Shown: positions 1 to 6,022 of the stretch, one piece after another
Position numbering within the stretch: the stretch's first letter is position 1
How the letters are laid out: each line of letters begins with the position of its first letter
Origin: Alysiella sp.
GTDB lineage: Bacteria > Pseudomonadota > Gammaproteobacteria > Burkholderiales > Neisseriaceae
Length of the DNA: 14,310 nt
Direction of reading: 5' to 3'
Assembly: GCF_030525755.1 (NCBI RefSeq)
Contig: NZ_JAUNEC010000045.1
Span: forward strand, 1-14,310
The notes under the pieces: model-generated
Databases searched by the model: none
The model's input: the letters and a program-made list of their open reading frames with translations, nothing else
What the model was told of the DNA's origin: nothing
Made by a program: the position numbers and the translations under genes

Positions 1-51
1 AGGGACCTGCGGATTAACAGTCCGTCGCTCTACCGACTGAGCTATCAGGGA
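1..51 (-). tRNA. tRNA-Asn (GTT), 3' part cut by window edge
   Basis: Read on the minus strand from base 51, the sequence begins TCCCTGATAGCTCAGTCGG, a tRNA acceptor strand followed by a D-arm (AGCTCAGTCGGTAGAGC). The anticodon arm follows with loop CTGTTAA, so the anticodon is GTT (complement of bases 16-18), which reads Asn codons. The variable region and part of the T-arm lie beyond base 1. A near-consensus promoter directly upstream (62-90) supports an expressed gene. It matches my recollection of Neisseria tRNA-Asn closely. Confidence 0.93.
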
Positions 52-61
52 ATGAGCCGTT

Positions 62-90
62 ATTATGTTTTTTTATGATGATTTTGTCAA
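62..90 (-). promoter_or_regulatory. sigma-70 promoter of tRNA-Asn
   Basis: On the minus strand a perfect -35 TTGACA (85-90) is followed by a 17-bp spacer and a -10 CATAAT (62-67, five of six consensus). The -10 ends 10 bases before the tRNA 5' end, so transcription would start only a few bases upstream of the tRNA. It lies between the VanZ-like stop codon and the tRNA, so the tRNA need not depend on readthrough. Confidence 0.8.
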
Positions 91-131
91 GGTATTTTTC
101 TTTGTTGTTGGGTAATAATTTGAAAATAGGT

Positions 132-539
132 TTAATTTTTTTCTTTTGGGTTGTTTGAAATGGGTGTGTTTGGGTGGATTGTGTGGCGCAGATGTGCTAA
201 ATTCAGGGCGATAATCACGCCCAGCATATCGGCAATGCCGTCCCAAATGTCGCCTTGTCGTGTTTGCGTGAAAAGGTGTTGAGCCATTTCGCTGCTTAAT
301 GCGTAGATGAAACCCAATAAGAATAAGACAAAATAAGGTGGTTTTTGGTTTTCTGTGAGCCAGATTTTGGCAGCAAGCCATGTTTGACAGAGGAACAGTA
401 GGCTATGTGCGACTTTATCAAAATGGGGAAAGGGTGGGGCGGTACGGTGTGGTGGTGTTTCGCGGAAAATCAGGGTGTAAATGCCTGCGATGAGCCAGAT
501 GAGTGTGGCAAGCAGCCATTTGTTTTTGGGGAAGGTCAT
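132..539 (-). CDS. VanZ-like family integral membrane protein
   Basis: A 135-aa protein with four predicted membrane segments at about residues 8-24, 43-60, 67-84 and 100-117. It carries VanZ-family landmarks: D-K-V-A-H-S-L-L-F (41-49) entering the second segment, S-E-x-x-Q (83-87), and R-Q-G-D-x-x-D-x-x-A-D-x-x-G (94-107) before the last segment. VanZ-like domains occur in many small membrane proteins; teicoplanin resistance is known only for the enterococcal member, and no resistance role is implied here. The tail after residue 118 is hydrophilic. The start ATG overlaps the stop of the upstream 68-aa gene by four bases (ATGA, 536-539), so the two are probably translationally coupled. Substrate and role are unknown. 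The family call is fairly secure. Confidence 0.8.
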   Translation of the reverse strand: MTFPKNKWLLATLIWLIAGIYTLIFRETPPHRTAPPFPHFDKVAHSLLFLCQTWLAAKIWLTENQKPPYFVLFLLGFIYALSSEMAQHLFTQTRQGDIWDGIADMLGVIIALNLAHLRHTIHPNTPISNNPKEKN

Positions 540-742
540 CGGTTTTCCTGTAAGTATTGTTCGCAGAGTTGGGCAAGTTGGGTAAATTTACCACCGCGTT
601 GATGCAAAATGGTTTGCCATTGTGCGATTTCTTCGTGGCTGGGTGCTTGGTCTAAACTGCATTCTTCCAGTAGAAAGATGAGGGTTTCACGTACATCGGT
701 ATGGGATTCGGTTTGTATGGTTTGAGTTAATTTGTGGGACAT
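536..742 (-). CDS. Small conserved-type protein of unknown function, coupled to the VanZ-like gene
   Basis: A 68-aa soluble, acidic and Gln/Glu-rich protein without signal peptide or membrane segment. The N-terminal 15 residues are polar. The rest looks helical: T-D-V-R-E-T-L-I-F-L-L-E-E-C (about 15-28), then a stretch around 34-48 and another around 53-66. I do not recognise a catalytic motif or a family. The main reason to call it real is the ATGA overlap with the downstream VanZ-like gene and codon use similar to its neighbours. There is no obvious Shine-Dalgarno in the 20 bases before the ATG, which is unusual. A paired-DUS hairpin separates it from surA upstream. Possible roles include a cytosolic partner of the membrane protein, but that is a guess from position only. 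Confidence 0.65.
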   Translation of the reverse strand: MSHKLTQTIQTESHTDVRETLIFLLEECSLDQAPSHEEIAQWQTILHQRGGKFTQLAQLCEQYLQENR

Positions 743-783
743 GACTGCTTGAAAATTGGGGTTTTGTGGATTTGGGGAATAAT

Positions 784-822
784 TTTCAGGCAGCCTGTGT
801 TTGGGAAAAGGGCTGCCTGAAA
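784..822 (-). terminator. Paired-DUS hairpin after surA
   Basis: Arms TTTCAGGCAGCC (784-795) and GGCTGCCTGAAA (811-822) form a perfect 12-bp stem with a 15-base loop, starting 11 bases past the surA stop. One arm is an exact minus-strand DUS (785-796); the other is an 11/12 copy. The following minus-strand bases are AT-rich (AAAATTATT) rather than a clean U-run, so termination may be partial. Confidence 0.6.
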
Positions 823-832
823 TGGTGTATCG

Positions 833-1783
833 TCAATATTCGCGTATGATGGCATTTTGTTGCAATTGTCCGATAAAGCTGTTTTGGGCTTTTTGTCGTT
901 CTGCATTGAGTAGACTGCGGCGTATGGCTTCACGTTGGGTTTTGTTGGGGTCGGTTTCGGTGCGGCTGTCTAGCAGTTGTATCATTTGCCATGTGGTACC
1001 TGATGCAATAGGGGGCAGGATTTGCCCTTTTTGGATTTGAGGCAAGAAGTTTTCTGCGGTTGCGGGCAACATGCCTTCGGAAATGTTGTCGTGAATGCCG
1101 TCATGAGTGGCGGCTTGTGGCTCTTGTGAATAGCGACGCACCAGTATTTCAAATGCTGTACCTTGTTGAACGGCTTGTAGAATTTGATTCATACGTGAAC
1201 CTGTGGCGGGCATATTTTGTTTGTTGCCTGCGTTGAGAATCAAACGGCGTATGGTGTAAACGGTGTAGGGCTGTGCTTGGGGTAGTGGTGTGCCGTTTCT
1301 TTGGGCTGTGGCATAAAATTCATTGATTTGGGCATCGCTGATGCGGATATCATCTGTTAAGTCGGTCAGTAGGTATTCAATTAATAGGTCTTTGGCGACT
1401 TCTGTGCGGAAGGTATCGCGGGTGTAACCATTGGCTTTGGCGGTTTGATAGAGTTGTTCAACGTTGGTTTTGGCATCTTGGGCGCGACGTGTGAGTTCGG
1501 CATCAATTTGGTTGGGCATGATTTTCATGCCCATTTGACGAGCGGCATCAGTTAATAGGGCGCGTTCCATGAGTTTGTTTTTGGCGGCTTGTGCCAATTG
1601 TGCCTCTGGAATACCTTGATTGGTGGGACGACTTTTCAGTTCTTTGATGTTGCGTTGAATGTCGCCATAGGTAATCAGGGTGGAATTGACTTCGGCTGCA
1701 ACGCTGTTAATGGGTTTGATTTCGGCGGCTGCCTGAAAGCTGATGCTTAAAAGTAGGGCACTTGTTAAGATACGGTGTTTCAT
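833..1783 (-). CDS. surA: SurA-like periplasmic chaperone / peptidyl-prolyl isomerase
   Basis: A 316-aa exported protein. Residues 1-20 form a signal peptide (basic start, hydrophobic core, cleavage after A-A-A). Residues about 23-170 match the SurA N-terminal chaperone domain, including V-A-A-E-V-N-S-x-L-I-T-Y-G-D (28-41). Residues about 172-272 match a parvulin-type rotamase domain, with Y-T-I-R-R-L-I-L at its first strand, followed by a short C-terminal helix as in SurA. E. coli SurA is 428 aa with two parvulin domains; this one has space for only one, the shorter arrangement I also associate with Neisseria. SurA escorts unfolded outer-membrane proteins, including LptD, across the periplasm. 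The gene overlaps the lptD stop by four bases (ATGA, 1780-1783) with GAGG 10 bases before the ATG, so LptD and its chaperone are co-expressed. A DUS variant (1726-1737, 11/12) lies in the signal-peptide codons. Confidence 0.88.
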   Translation of the reverse strand: MKHRILTSALLLSISFQAAAEIKPINSVAAEVNSTLITYGDIQRNIKELKSRPTNQGIPEAQLAQAAKNKLMERALLTDAARQMGMKIMPNQIDAELTRRAQDAKTNVEQLYQTAKANGYTRDTFRTEVAKDLLIEYLLTDLTDDIRISDAQINEFYATAQRNGTPLPQAQPYTVYTIRRLILNAGNKQNMPATGSRMNQILQAVQQGTAFEILVRRYSQEPQAATHDGIHDNISEGMLPATAENFLPQIQKGQILPPIASGTTWQMIQLLDSRTETDPNKTQREAIRRSLLNAERQKAQNSFIGQLQQNAIIREY

Positions 1784-4080
1784 TTGTGGAATACCTCGTT
1801 GGTTTTGGTGTAACCAGGAATACCCAGTTTCAGTTGTTCATAGGGGTTGTTGCCGATGCTGCTTAAATCTTTGAGTTGTAGGGTTAGGAAAAAGGCGTTT
1901 TTGTATCCATTTAAATCTTTGGCATAGCGTTGTGCGACAAAGCTGGCACTCCAACAGCCACAGGGATTGCGGTATTCTAAACCTGCGGTTTGTTCTAATG
2001 TACGGCGTGGCGAGATACTGTAATTGAGTCTGCCTACGGCGTATAGATTGGATTTAATGGGCCATTGTGCTGCCAAATCAATGTGTTGGAGTTTGCTGTA
2101 AAAGTTGCTGTAAATTTCTTCGTTGCGACCGTATTTGTAGCGCAGGGATACGACTTTGCCTGCTTGTGGATTGTAACGTATGCCTGCATCAAAACGTTGT
2201 GTGGCTTTGCTGTTTTCGCTCCAATGCCAACGTAAATCGGTGTACCAGTTTGGGTGCAGCCAGCCATTTGCAAATGCGGTTAAATCGCTGCGGTTGCGTG
2301 TTTGTTTACTGATGTTGCCGCTCAATAAGACGTTGTCGTGGTTGAGGTAAAATTTTTGTCCTATGCCTGCTCGGAAGCGTTCTTGCCCTGTGTTGGGGTT
2401 TAAATAGCGTGTTTGTAAACCGATTGACAAGCTGTTGCTGGCATTGATGCGGTCGCTGCCTGAATAAATATTTTCGCGGAACAGTTGTTCGTAGTTGAAA
2501 TCGTTTTCCGAGCTGTCAAAATTGGGTAGGTGGTTTTGGGCTTTTTGTGGAATGTAATTATAAAATAATTTGGGTTCCAGTGTTTGTAGGTAAGGTTTGC
2601 CAAATAAGGTGGTTTGGCGTTCAAAGTTTAAACCGCTTTCAATATTGGCGATGGGTAAAACACGCGAAAAGCGATGTGAGGGGCTGCCTGAAAAGGCGTT
2701 GAGCCAGTATTGTGTGGCGTGTATGCCGATTTTGGGTTTTAAGTAAGCCCAGTTGTTTTGGTAATGCCATTGTAAACTGGGATAGATAAAGACACGACTG
2801 CCAGCTTGTTTGCTATCGTGGTCAAAATGGGTAAATTGTGCGTTGATGGCGAAATGGCTGCTGTTGCCAAAGTCTTTGTGCCATTGCGCTGTAAGGCGTG
2901 GCAACATGGCGTAGGGTTTGTTTTTGTTGCCTTGTGCATCGCTTAATGTTTGGTATTTTTGTAACATGAATTCGGCGTGTAAAGGTTGTCCGTACATGTT
3001 ATTTTGATAAGTCAGCCACAATTTTCGATTGAGATTGATGTTGGTGGCAATTTCGTTTCGTCCGTAAAAATCGCGGTAGTAGTCGTCATCGGACACTTGG
3101 TTGTAGTCAATGCCACCTTGCCATTTATTATTGAATTGGTGTTGGTGTTGCAGATTGATTTCGGTGCGATGATTGAAACGGCTGCGTTTGTCTTGGGGCA
3201 TGTACATGGTGTTAAGGCTGCCTGAAAAGCTGGGTTGTAGATAACGTATTTCGCTACCAATACGTACGCCGCGTGCGGAAATGATGCTGGGTGTTATGGT
3301 GGCATCATAGTTGGGGGCAAGGTTCAGATAGTAGGGTAAATCCATTTGTGTGCCGTCTGAACCGATTTTGAGTGTAGGAACAAGAAAACCGCTTTTGCGA
3401 TTGCCATTGATGGGAAAATCTGCCCAAGGTGTGTACAGAATGGGTATGCCACTGAATACCAATTTGGCATGGCGTGCTACACCTATGCCTGTTTCGCGGT
3501 CGGCATGCAATGAGGCTGCCTGAATGTACCATGATTTGTCGCCTGCGTTGCAGGTATTAAATGCCACATCGTGCATGGTCATTTGATTTTGGTTTTGCAT
3601 TTCTAAATGGCTGCTGATGCCTTGTAGGCGGCGTGTACCATCATTGATTTCAAACTCGGTATTGTGTGCGCTGCCTGTGCCATTGTTCAGTTGGTAATTC
3701 AAGTTTTCGCCGCGTATGGTTTGATTTTCACTGCGGCTTAAAGTAAAGACATCGCCTGCGCGTATTGTGTCGTTGGTTTGGGTGTAGTTAATCCAATTGG
3801 CATTGAGGGTCTCATTGTTGCGCTCAACTATCACATTGCCTTCGGCATGGTGCTGGGTTTGTGTTTGACCTGCTACACGGTCTGCGGTAATGCGCGTCGC
3901 ATTTGCATGCAGCTTGTCGCCTCCGCTGCTTTGTGCTGTAGGTAGGTTTTGATTGTTTTCAGGCAGCGCATGGCATAAAGCACCTTGTTGTGTCCAAGTG
4001 TTTGTGGTGGCAAACAGGCTGCCTGAAAAGGAGAGACACAATATCAAGACCAATGGTTTGGGAGTGGAAAAATGAGACAA
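1780..4080 (-). CDS. lptD: LptD, LPS-assembly outer-membrane protein (OstA/Imp)
   Basis: LptD inserts lipopolysaccharide into the outer leaflet of the outer membrane, with the lipoprotein LptE plugging its barrel. The 766-aa protein has a signal peptide (residues 1-25, ending S-L-F-A), an LptA-like jellyroll domain (about 60-168, with T-R-I-T-A-D-R and A-E-G-N-V-x-V-E-R) and a large C-terminal beta-barrel (about 210-740). It resembles the meningococcal protein: Y-T-P-W-A-D-F-P, R-K-S-G-F-L-V-P, L-P-N-F-D-S-S-E and L-Q-L-K-D-L-S-S. Cysteines C36, C177, C707 and C709 fit the two long-range disulfides known in LptD, here with a C-G-C pair. An in-frame GTG lies at 4084-4086, but AAGG sits one base from it; the TTG at 4078-4080 has AAGGTG five bases upstream and gives an N-terminus matching the length I recall for meningococcal LptD. 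Exact DUS copies lie at 3215, 3513 and 4016. First gene of lptD-surA. Confidence 0.95.
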   Translation of the reverse strand: MSHFSTPKPLVLILCLSFSGSLFATTNTWTQQGALCHALPENNQNLPTAQSSGGDKLHANATRITADRVAGQTQTQHHAEGNVIVERNNETLNANWINYTQTNDTIRAGDVFTLSRSENQTIRGENLNYQLNNGTGSAHNTEFEINDGTRRLQGISSHLEMQNQNQMTMHDVAFNTCNAGDKSWYIQAASLHADRETGIGVARHAKLVFSGIPILYTPWADFPINGNRKSGFLVPTLKIGSDGTQMDLPYYLNLAPNYDATITPSIISARGVRIGSEIRYLQPSFSGSLNTMYMPQDKRSRFNHRTEINLQHQHQFNNKWQGGIDYNQVSDDDYYRDFYGRNEIATNINLNRKLWLTYQNNMYGQPLHAEFMLQKYQTLSDAQGNKNKPYAMLPRLTAQWHKDFGNSSHFAINAQFTHFDHDSKQAGSRVFIYPSLQWHYQNNWAYLKPKIGIHATQYWLNAFSGSPSHRFSRVLPIANIESGLNFERQTTLFGKPYLQTLEPKLFYNYIPQKAQNHLPNFDSSENDFNYEQLFRENIYSGSDRINASNSLSIGLQTRYLNPNTGQERFRAGIGQKFYLNHDNVLLSGNISKQTRNRSDLTAFANGWLHPNWYTDLRWHWSENSKATQRFDAGIRYNPQAGKVVSLRYKYGRNEEIYSNFYSKLQHIDLAAQWPIKSNLYAVGRLNYSISPRRTLEQTAGLEYRNPCGCWSASFVAQRYAKDLNGYKNAFFLTLQLKDLSSIGNNPYEQLKLGIPGYTKTNEVFHK
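3215..3226 (+). repeat. DNA uptake sequence, exact (inside lptD)
   Basis: Exact AGGCTGCCTGAA on the plus strand, antisense to lptD, so the barrel tolerates the encoded peptide. Confidence 0.9.
3513..3524 (+). repeat. DNA uptake sequence, exact (inside lptD)
   Basis: Exact AGGCTGCCTGAA on the plus strand, second exact copy within lptD. Confidence 0.9.
4016..4027 (+). repeat. DNA uptake sequence, exact (lptD signal-peptide codons)
   Basis: Exact AGGCTGCCTGAA; on the lptD strand it encodes the F-S-G-S-L end of the signal peptide, a place where sequence is loosely constrained. Confidence 0.9.
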
Positions 4081-4142
4081 AATCACACCTTGCGCGTTGA
4101 AATCATGAAAAACGCCACATTTTAACTGAAAAATACAGGCAC

Positions 4143-4156
4143 GACATCATGATGTC
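4143..4156. promoter_or_regulatory. Perfect 14-bp palindrome at the putative lptD transcription start
   Basis: GACATCATGATGTC is a perfect palindrome beginning five bases downstream (minus strand) of the TATAAT box at 4161-4166. It therefore covers or closely follows the expected start point. That is a classic operator position for a dimeric repressor, but no regulator can be named from the sequence. Confidence 0.45.
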
Positions 4157-4160
4157 AGTA

Positions 4161-4166
4161 ATTATA
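4161..4166 (-). promoter_or_regulatory. Candidate -10 box for lptD-surA
   Basis: A perfect TATAAT reads on the minus strand about 80 bases before the lptD start. No good -35 stands at 16-18 bp (the hexamer at 17 bp is TACTGT), so the promoter may be weak or activator-dependent. Confidence 0.4.
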
Positions 4167-4210
4167 GTCGTATAATTGAAAAAACAGTACGGTTTTGCCC
4201 ACGCCTTCGG

Positions 4211-4318
4211 TATAGTAAATTCAATTTAAACCAGTACAGCGTTACCAGCTCCTTTATGTACTCGGTGTATACGGTTCTCGTTGTCGCTTTGTATTGCATT
4301 TTTACTTTTACGATTATA
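4211..4318. mobile_element. Degenerate Correia-like repeat element (CREE/NEMIS-type)
   Basis: The left end TATAGTAAATTCAATTTAAA resembles the Correia terminal repeat TATAGTGGATTAAATTTAAA, followed by CCAGTACAGCGTT, a conserved Correia core. The rest (GTACT near 4258-4262, then TCTCGTTGTCGC, then a T-rich run to GATTATA at 4318) lines up by eye with the short Correia form and its right end near CCACTATA. The length, 108 bp, is what the short form has (about 105 bp), and the element begins and ends with TA, its known target. The two ends have diverged from each other, so it is a fossil or a genus-specific variant. It lies upstream of lptD. Confidence 0.55.
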
Positions 4319-4330
4319 TTTGTTGTATTA

Positions 4331-4514
4331 GGGGTTATTGACAATTCGTTTTGCGGTTGTTTTTGTGCTCAATTGCCCCATTTAGTGTTGAAAATACGTA
4401 CAAATGGCGCGCATTGGCTTGTATTTTGGCTTCGTAAATCTGCTATGCTACTTGCCTTGAAGTGAATCCATTTATCTGAAAAATCAAATTCGTGCCCGAA
4501 TTGTCAATTGCCCC
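4331..4514. mobile_element. Putative 184-bp MITE with 18-bp terminal inverted repeats and TA flanks
   Basis: The left terminus GGGGTTATTGACAATTCG (4331-4348) and the reverse complement of the right terminus, GGGGCAATTGACAATTCG (4497-4514), match at 16 of 18 positions. TA stands directly outside both ends (4329-4330 and 4515-4516), as expected for a TA target duplication. The interior holds no open reading frame of note. This fits a non-autonomous insertion element mobilised by a transposase encoded elsewhere. I do not recognise the parent IS. Confidence 0.5.
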
Positions 4515-4521
4515 TAGGTTT

Positions 4522-4561
4522 AGGTTGCCTGAAAATCCTGATGTTGGGGTTTAGGCAGCCT
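4522..4561 (-). terminator. Paired-DUS hairpin at the end of the glycosyltransferase gene
   Basis: DUS variant AGGTTGCCTGAA (4522-4533) faces variant TTTAGGCAGCCT (4550-4561), giving a stem of about 9 bp with one T/G mismatch and a loop of some 20 bases. The second arm includes the gene's own TAA stop. There is no U-run, so a terminator role is inferred from the recurring pattern in this window. Confidence 0.4.
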
Positions 4562-5981
4562 TGTATGAAGAATGGGATTGGTGTTGATGTTGTTCCTGTG
4601 GAAAATAGCCTTGATTGGTGGCTAAACTGTGAACAAAGTGTTGCCAACTGTGTCGTTCTTGCAATAGTGAGTGGCTGTATTGCCATGATTGTTGCAGTAG
4701 TGGTGTGTTGTGCAGCACATTTTGGATTTGATTGATGTGCGCATCTATATCATCATTATGGGGTAGTAGCATATTGGGGTGTATCAATTCGTGGACACCA
4801 CCAACATCTGATGCGATAACGGGTAAGCCGCTGGCAATGGCTTCTAATAATACATTGGGCATGCCATCATAGGCGGATGTGTACAGAAAAGCCGCATATT
4901 TTTGTTGGACAAGTAAGCTTGCAAAATTATCGTAAACACCGAAATACGTTACATTGGGTAAAGCTTGAAGTTGTGTCAACAGGTCTTCACAGTTGCTTTC
5001 GCAAGCGCCATAAACATGAAATGTTTGTTCAGGCAGCCTTTGGGCAATGACGTACAGTAATTCAGGGTGTTTTTGTGTGGAAAAGCGACTTGCCCATAAT
5101 ACTGGGGCGTTGGTTTGGCTTTGGCAAATCTTGGCTTGGGGTAGTAGGCAGGGAAAGTACAAGGCTTGAAATAAGTCAGGGGGTAAATGCCAACGTTGGA
5201 TTATTTCATTGGGATACCATTGCGTATCGCAAAATACGCGAGAAAGATGCATGTGGCAATGGGGAAGGTAGTCATCGGCATAACCCAGAAACAAACCGTT
5301 GCGTGGTGTGCCACAAAAAACGCTGCAAAACAGTTTTTTATTGGCAGAAAGCAAAATTGCGGCTTTGTAGCGGAAGACTTGCCAGCATAAGTCGGAATTA
5401 TTGACATTGTGTATGGTGGTGGCGGTGCTTTGACGCAGCAGTTCAGTTAAAACTGCAACACGTAAATAGTCGCGCCGTAAAACATTGTGCCATTTGCACA
5501 AGTCCAAATGTTGAACGGTTTCAGGCAGCCTGTTTAGCCAAGGTGAATCGGTTGGGTCTGTGGTAATCAATAAAACGCGATTGCCTTGCTCGTGTTGTGC
5601 TTGAATGTGGTGCAAGACACCTAAATCCCCTCCACCGCGTTTTAAAAAGGGGGCAACAATGATGACATCGTAAGCCAAATCATGTTTTAAAGTTTGCATG
5701 ATTTCGCGGTAAACAGATTGGTAGAGTGTGTGATTCCACCACCAATCGCGCCGTTCAATGATTTGTCCAATGTACAGTAATTTTTGTTGGTATGGGCTTT
5801 CAGGTAGCTTGTTTATCCAAGGTGCAAATAGGGCTTTCCATAAAGCGCGTATGAGATTTTTGATGGGTTGTTGTATGATGAAATACATCGCTGGCCACTT
5901 TCGTGGCATGAAATCAAAGCAGTTTAATACAATTTGGTTGATGTTTACAGGCGTGATTGGTTTAAAAATATAAACAGACAT
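4551..5981 (-). CDS. Family-4-type (GT-B) glycosyltransferase, substrate unknown
   Basis: A 476-aa cytoplasmic or membrane-associated sugar transferase. The N-terminal half contains R-G-G-G-D (115-119), like the acceptor-side glycine loop of GT-B enzymes. The C-terminal half has V-L-W-A-S-R-F-S-T-Q-K-H-P-E (294-307), typical of the nucleotide-sugar domain start, and D-G-M-P-N-V-L-L-E-A (372-381), the E-x7-E signature with Asp replacing the first Glu. A-S-G-L-P-V-I-A-S-D-V-G-G follows. The tail is Gln/His-rich (about 459-470). The first ~55 residues are unusual for the family and weakly hydrophobic. The start is uncertain: ATG at 5981 or TTG at 5999, neither with a clear ribosome site, and both inside a hairpin (5975-6005). 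No other polysaccharide genes are nearby, so the product (LOS, capsule, glycoprotein) cannot be inferred. Two exact DUS copies lie in the gene. Confidence 0.82.
   Translation of the reverse strand: MSVYIFKPITPVNINQIVLNCFDFMPRKWPAMYFIIQQPIKNLIRALWKALFAPWINKLPESPYQQKLLYIGQIIERRDWWWNHTLYQSVYREIMQTLKHDLAYDVIIVAPFLKRGGGDLGVLHHIQAQHEQGNRVLLITTDPTDSPWLNRLPETVQHLDLCKWHNVLRRDYLRVAVLTELLRQSTATTIHNVNNSDLCWQVFRYKAAILLSANKKLFCSVFCGTPRNGLFLGYADDYLPHCHMHLSRVFCDTQWYPNEIIQRWHLPPDLFQALYFPCLLPQAKICQSQTNAPVLWASRFSTQKHPELLYVIAQRLPEQTFHVYGACESNCEDLLTQLQALPNVTYFGVYDNFASLLVQQKYAAFLYTSAYDGMPNVLLEAIASGLPVIASDVGGVHELIHPNMLLPHNDDIDAHINQIQNVLHNTPLLQQSWQYSHSLLQERHSWQHFVHSLATNQGYFPQEQHQHQSHSSYKAA
5028..5039 (-). repeat. 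DNA uptake sequence, exact (inside glycosyltransferase gene)
   Basis: TTCAGGCAGCCT on plus, so the exact DUS reads on the minus strand, in the sense of the gene. Confidence 0.9.
5520..5531 (-). repeat. DNA uptake sequence, exact (inside glycosyltransferase gene)
   Basis: TTCAGGCAGCCT on plus, exact DUS on minus, in the sense of the gene. Confidence 0.9.
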
Positions 5982-6005
5982 TGTACTACTATAGTGCAAT
6001 GTCTG
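5975..6005 (-). terminator. 14-bp hairpin between the MFS and glycosyltransferase genes
   Basis: Arms CAGACATTGTACTA (5975-5988) and TAGTGCAATGTCTG (5992-6005) pair over 14 positions, with one T/G mismatch and a 3-base loop. On the minus strand the stem is followed by TTTATATTTTT, so it could be an intrinsic terminator for the MFS gene, whose stop is 17 bases before it. The same hairpin contains both candidate start codons of the glycosyltransferase, so it may instead gate that gene's translation. Confidence 0.5.
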
Positions 6006-6022
6006 TTTGTGTTGGTAAAGGC

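Noticed and set aside
4456..4475. CTTGAAGTGAATCCATTTAT as a second Correia end, giving a longer composite element
   Set aside because: Only about 14 of 20 positions match a Correia-type terminal consensus, while GATTATA at 4318 gives an end at the right length for the short form; this segment lies inside the separate TA-flanked repeat.
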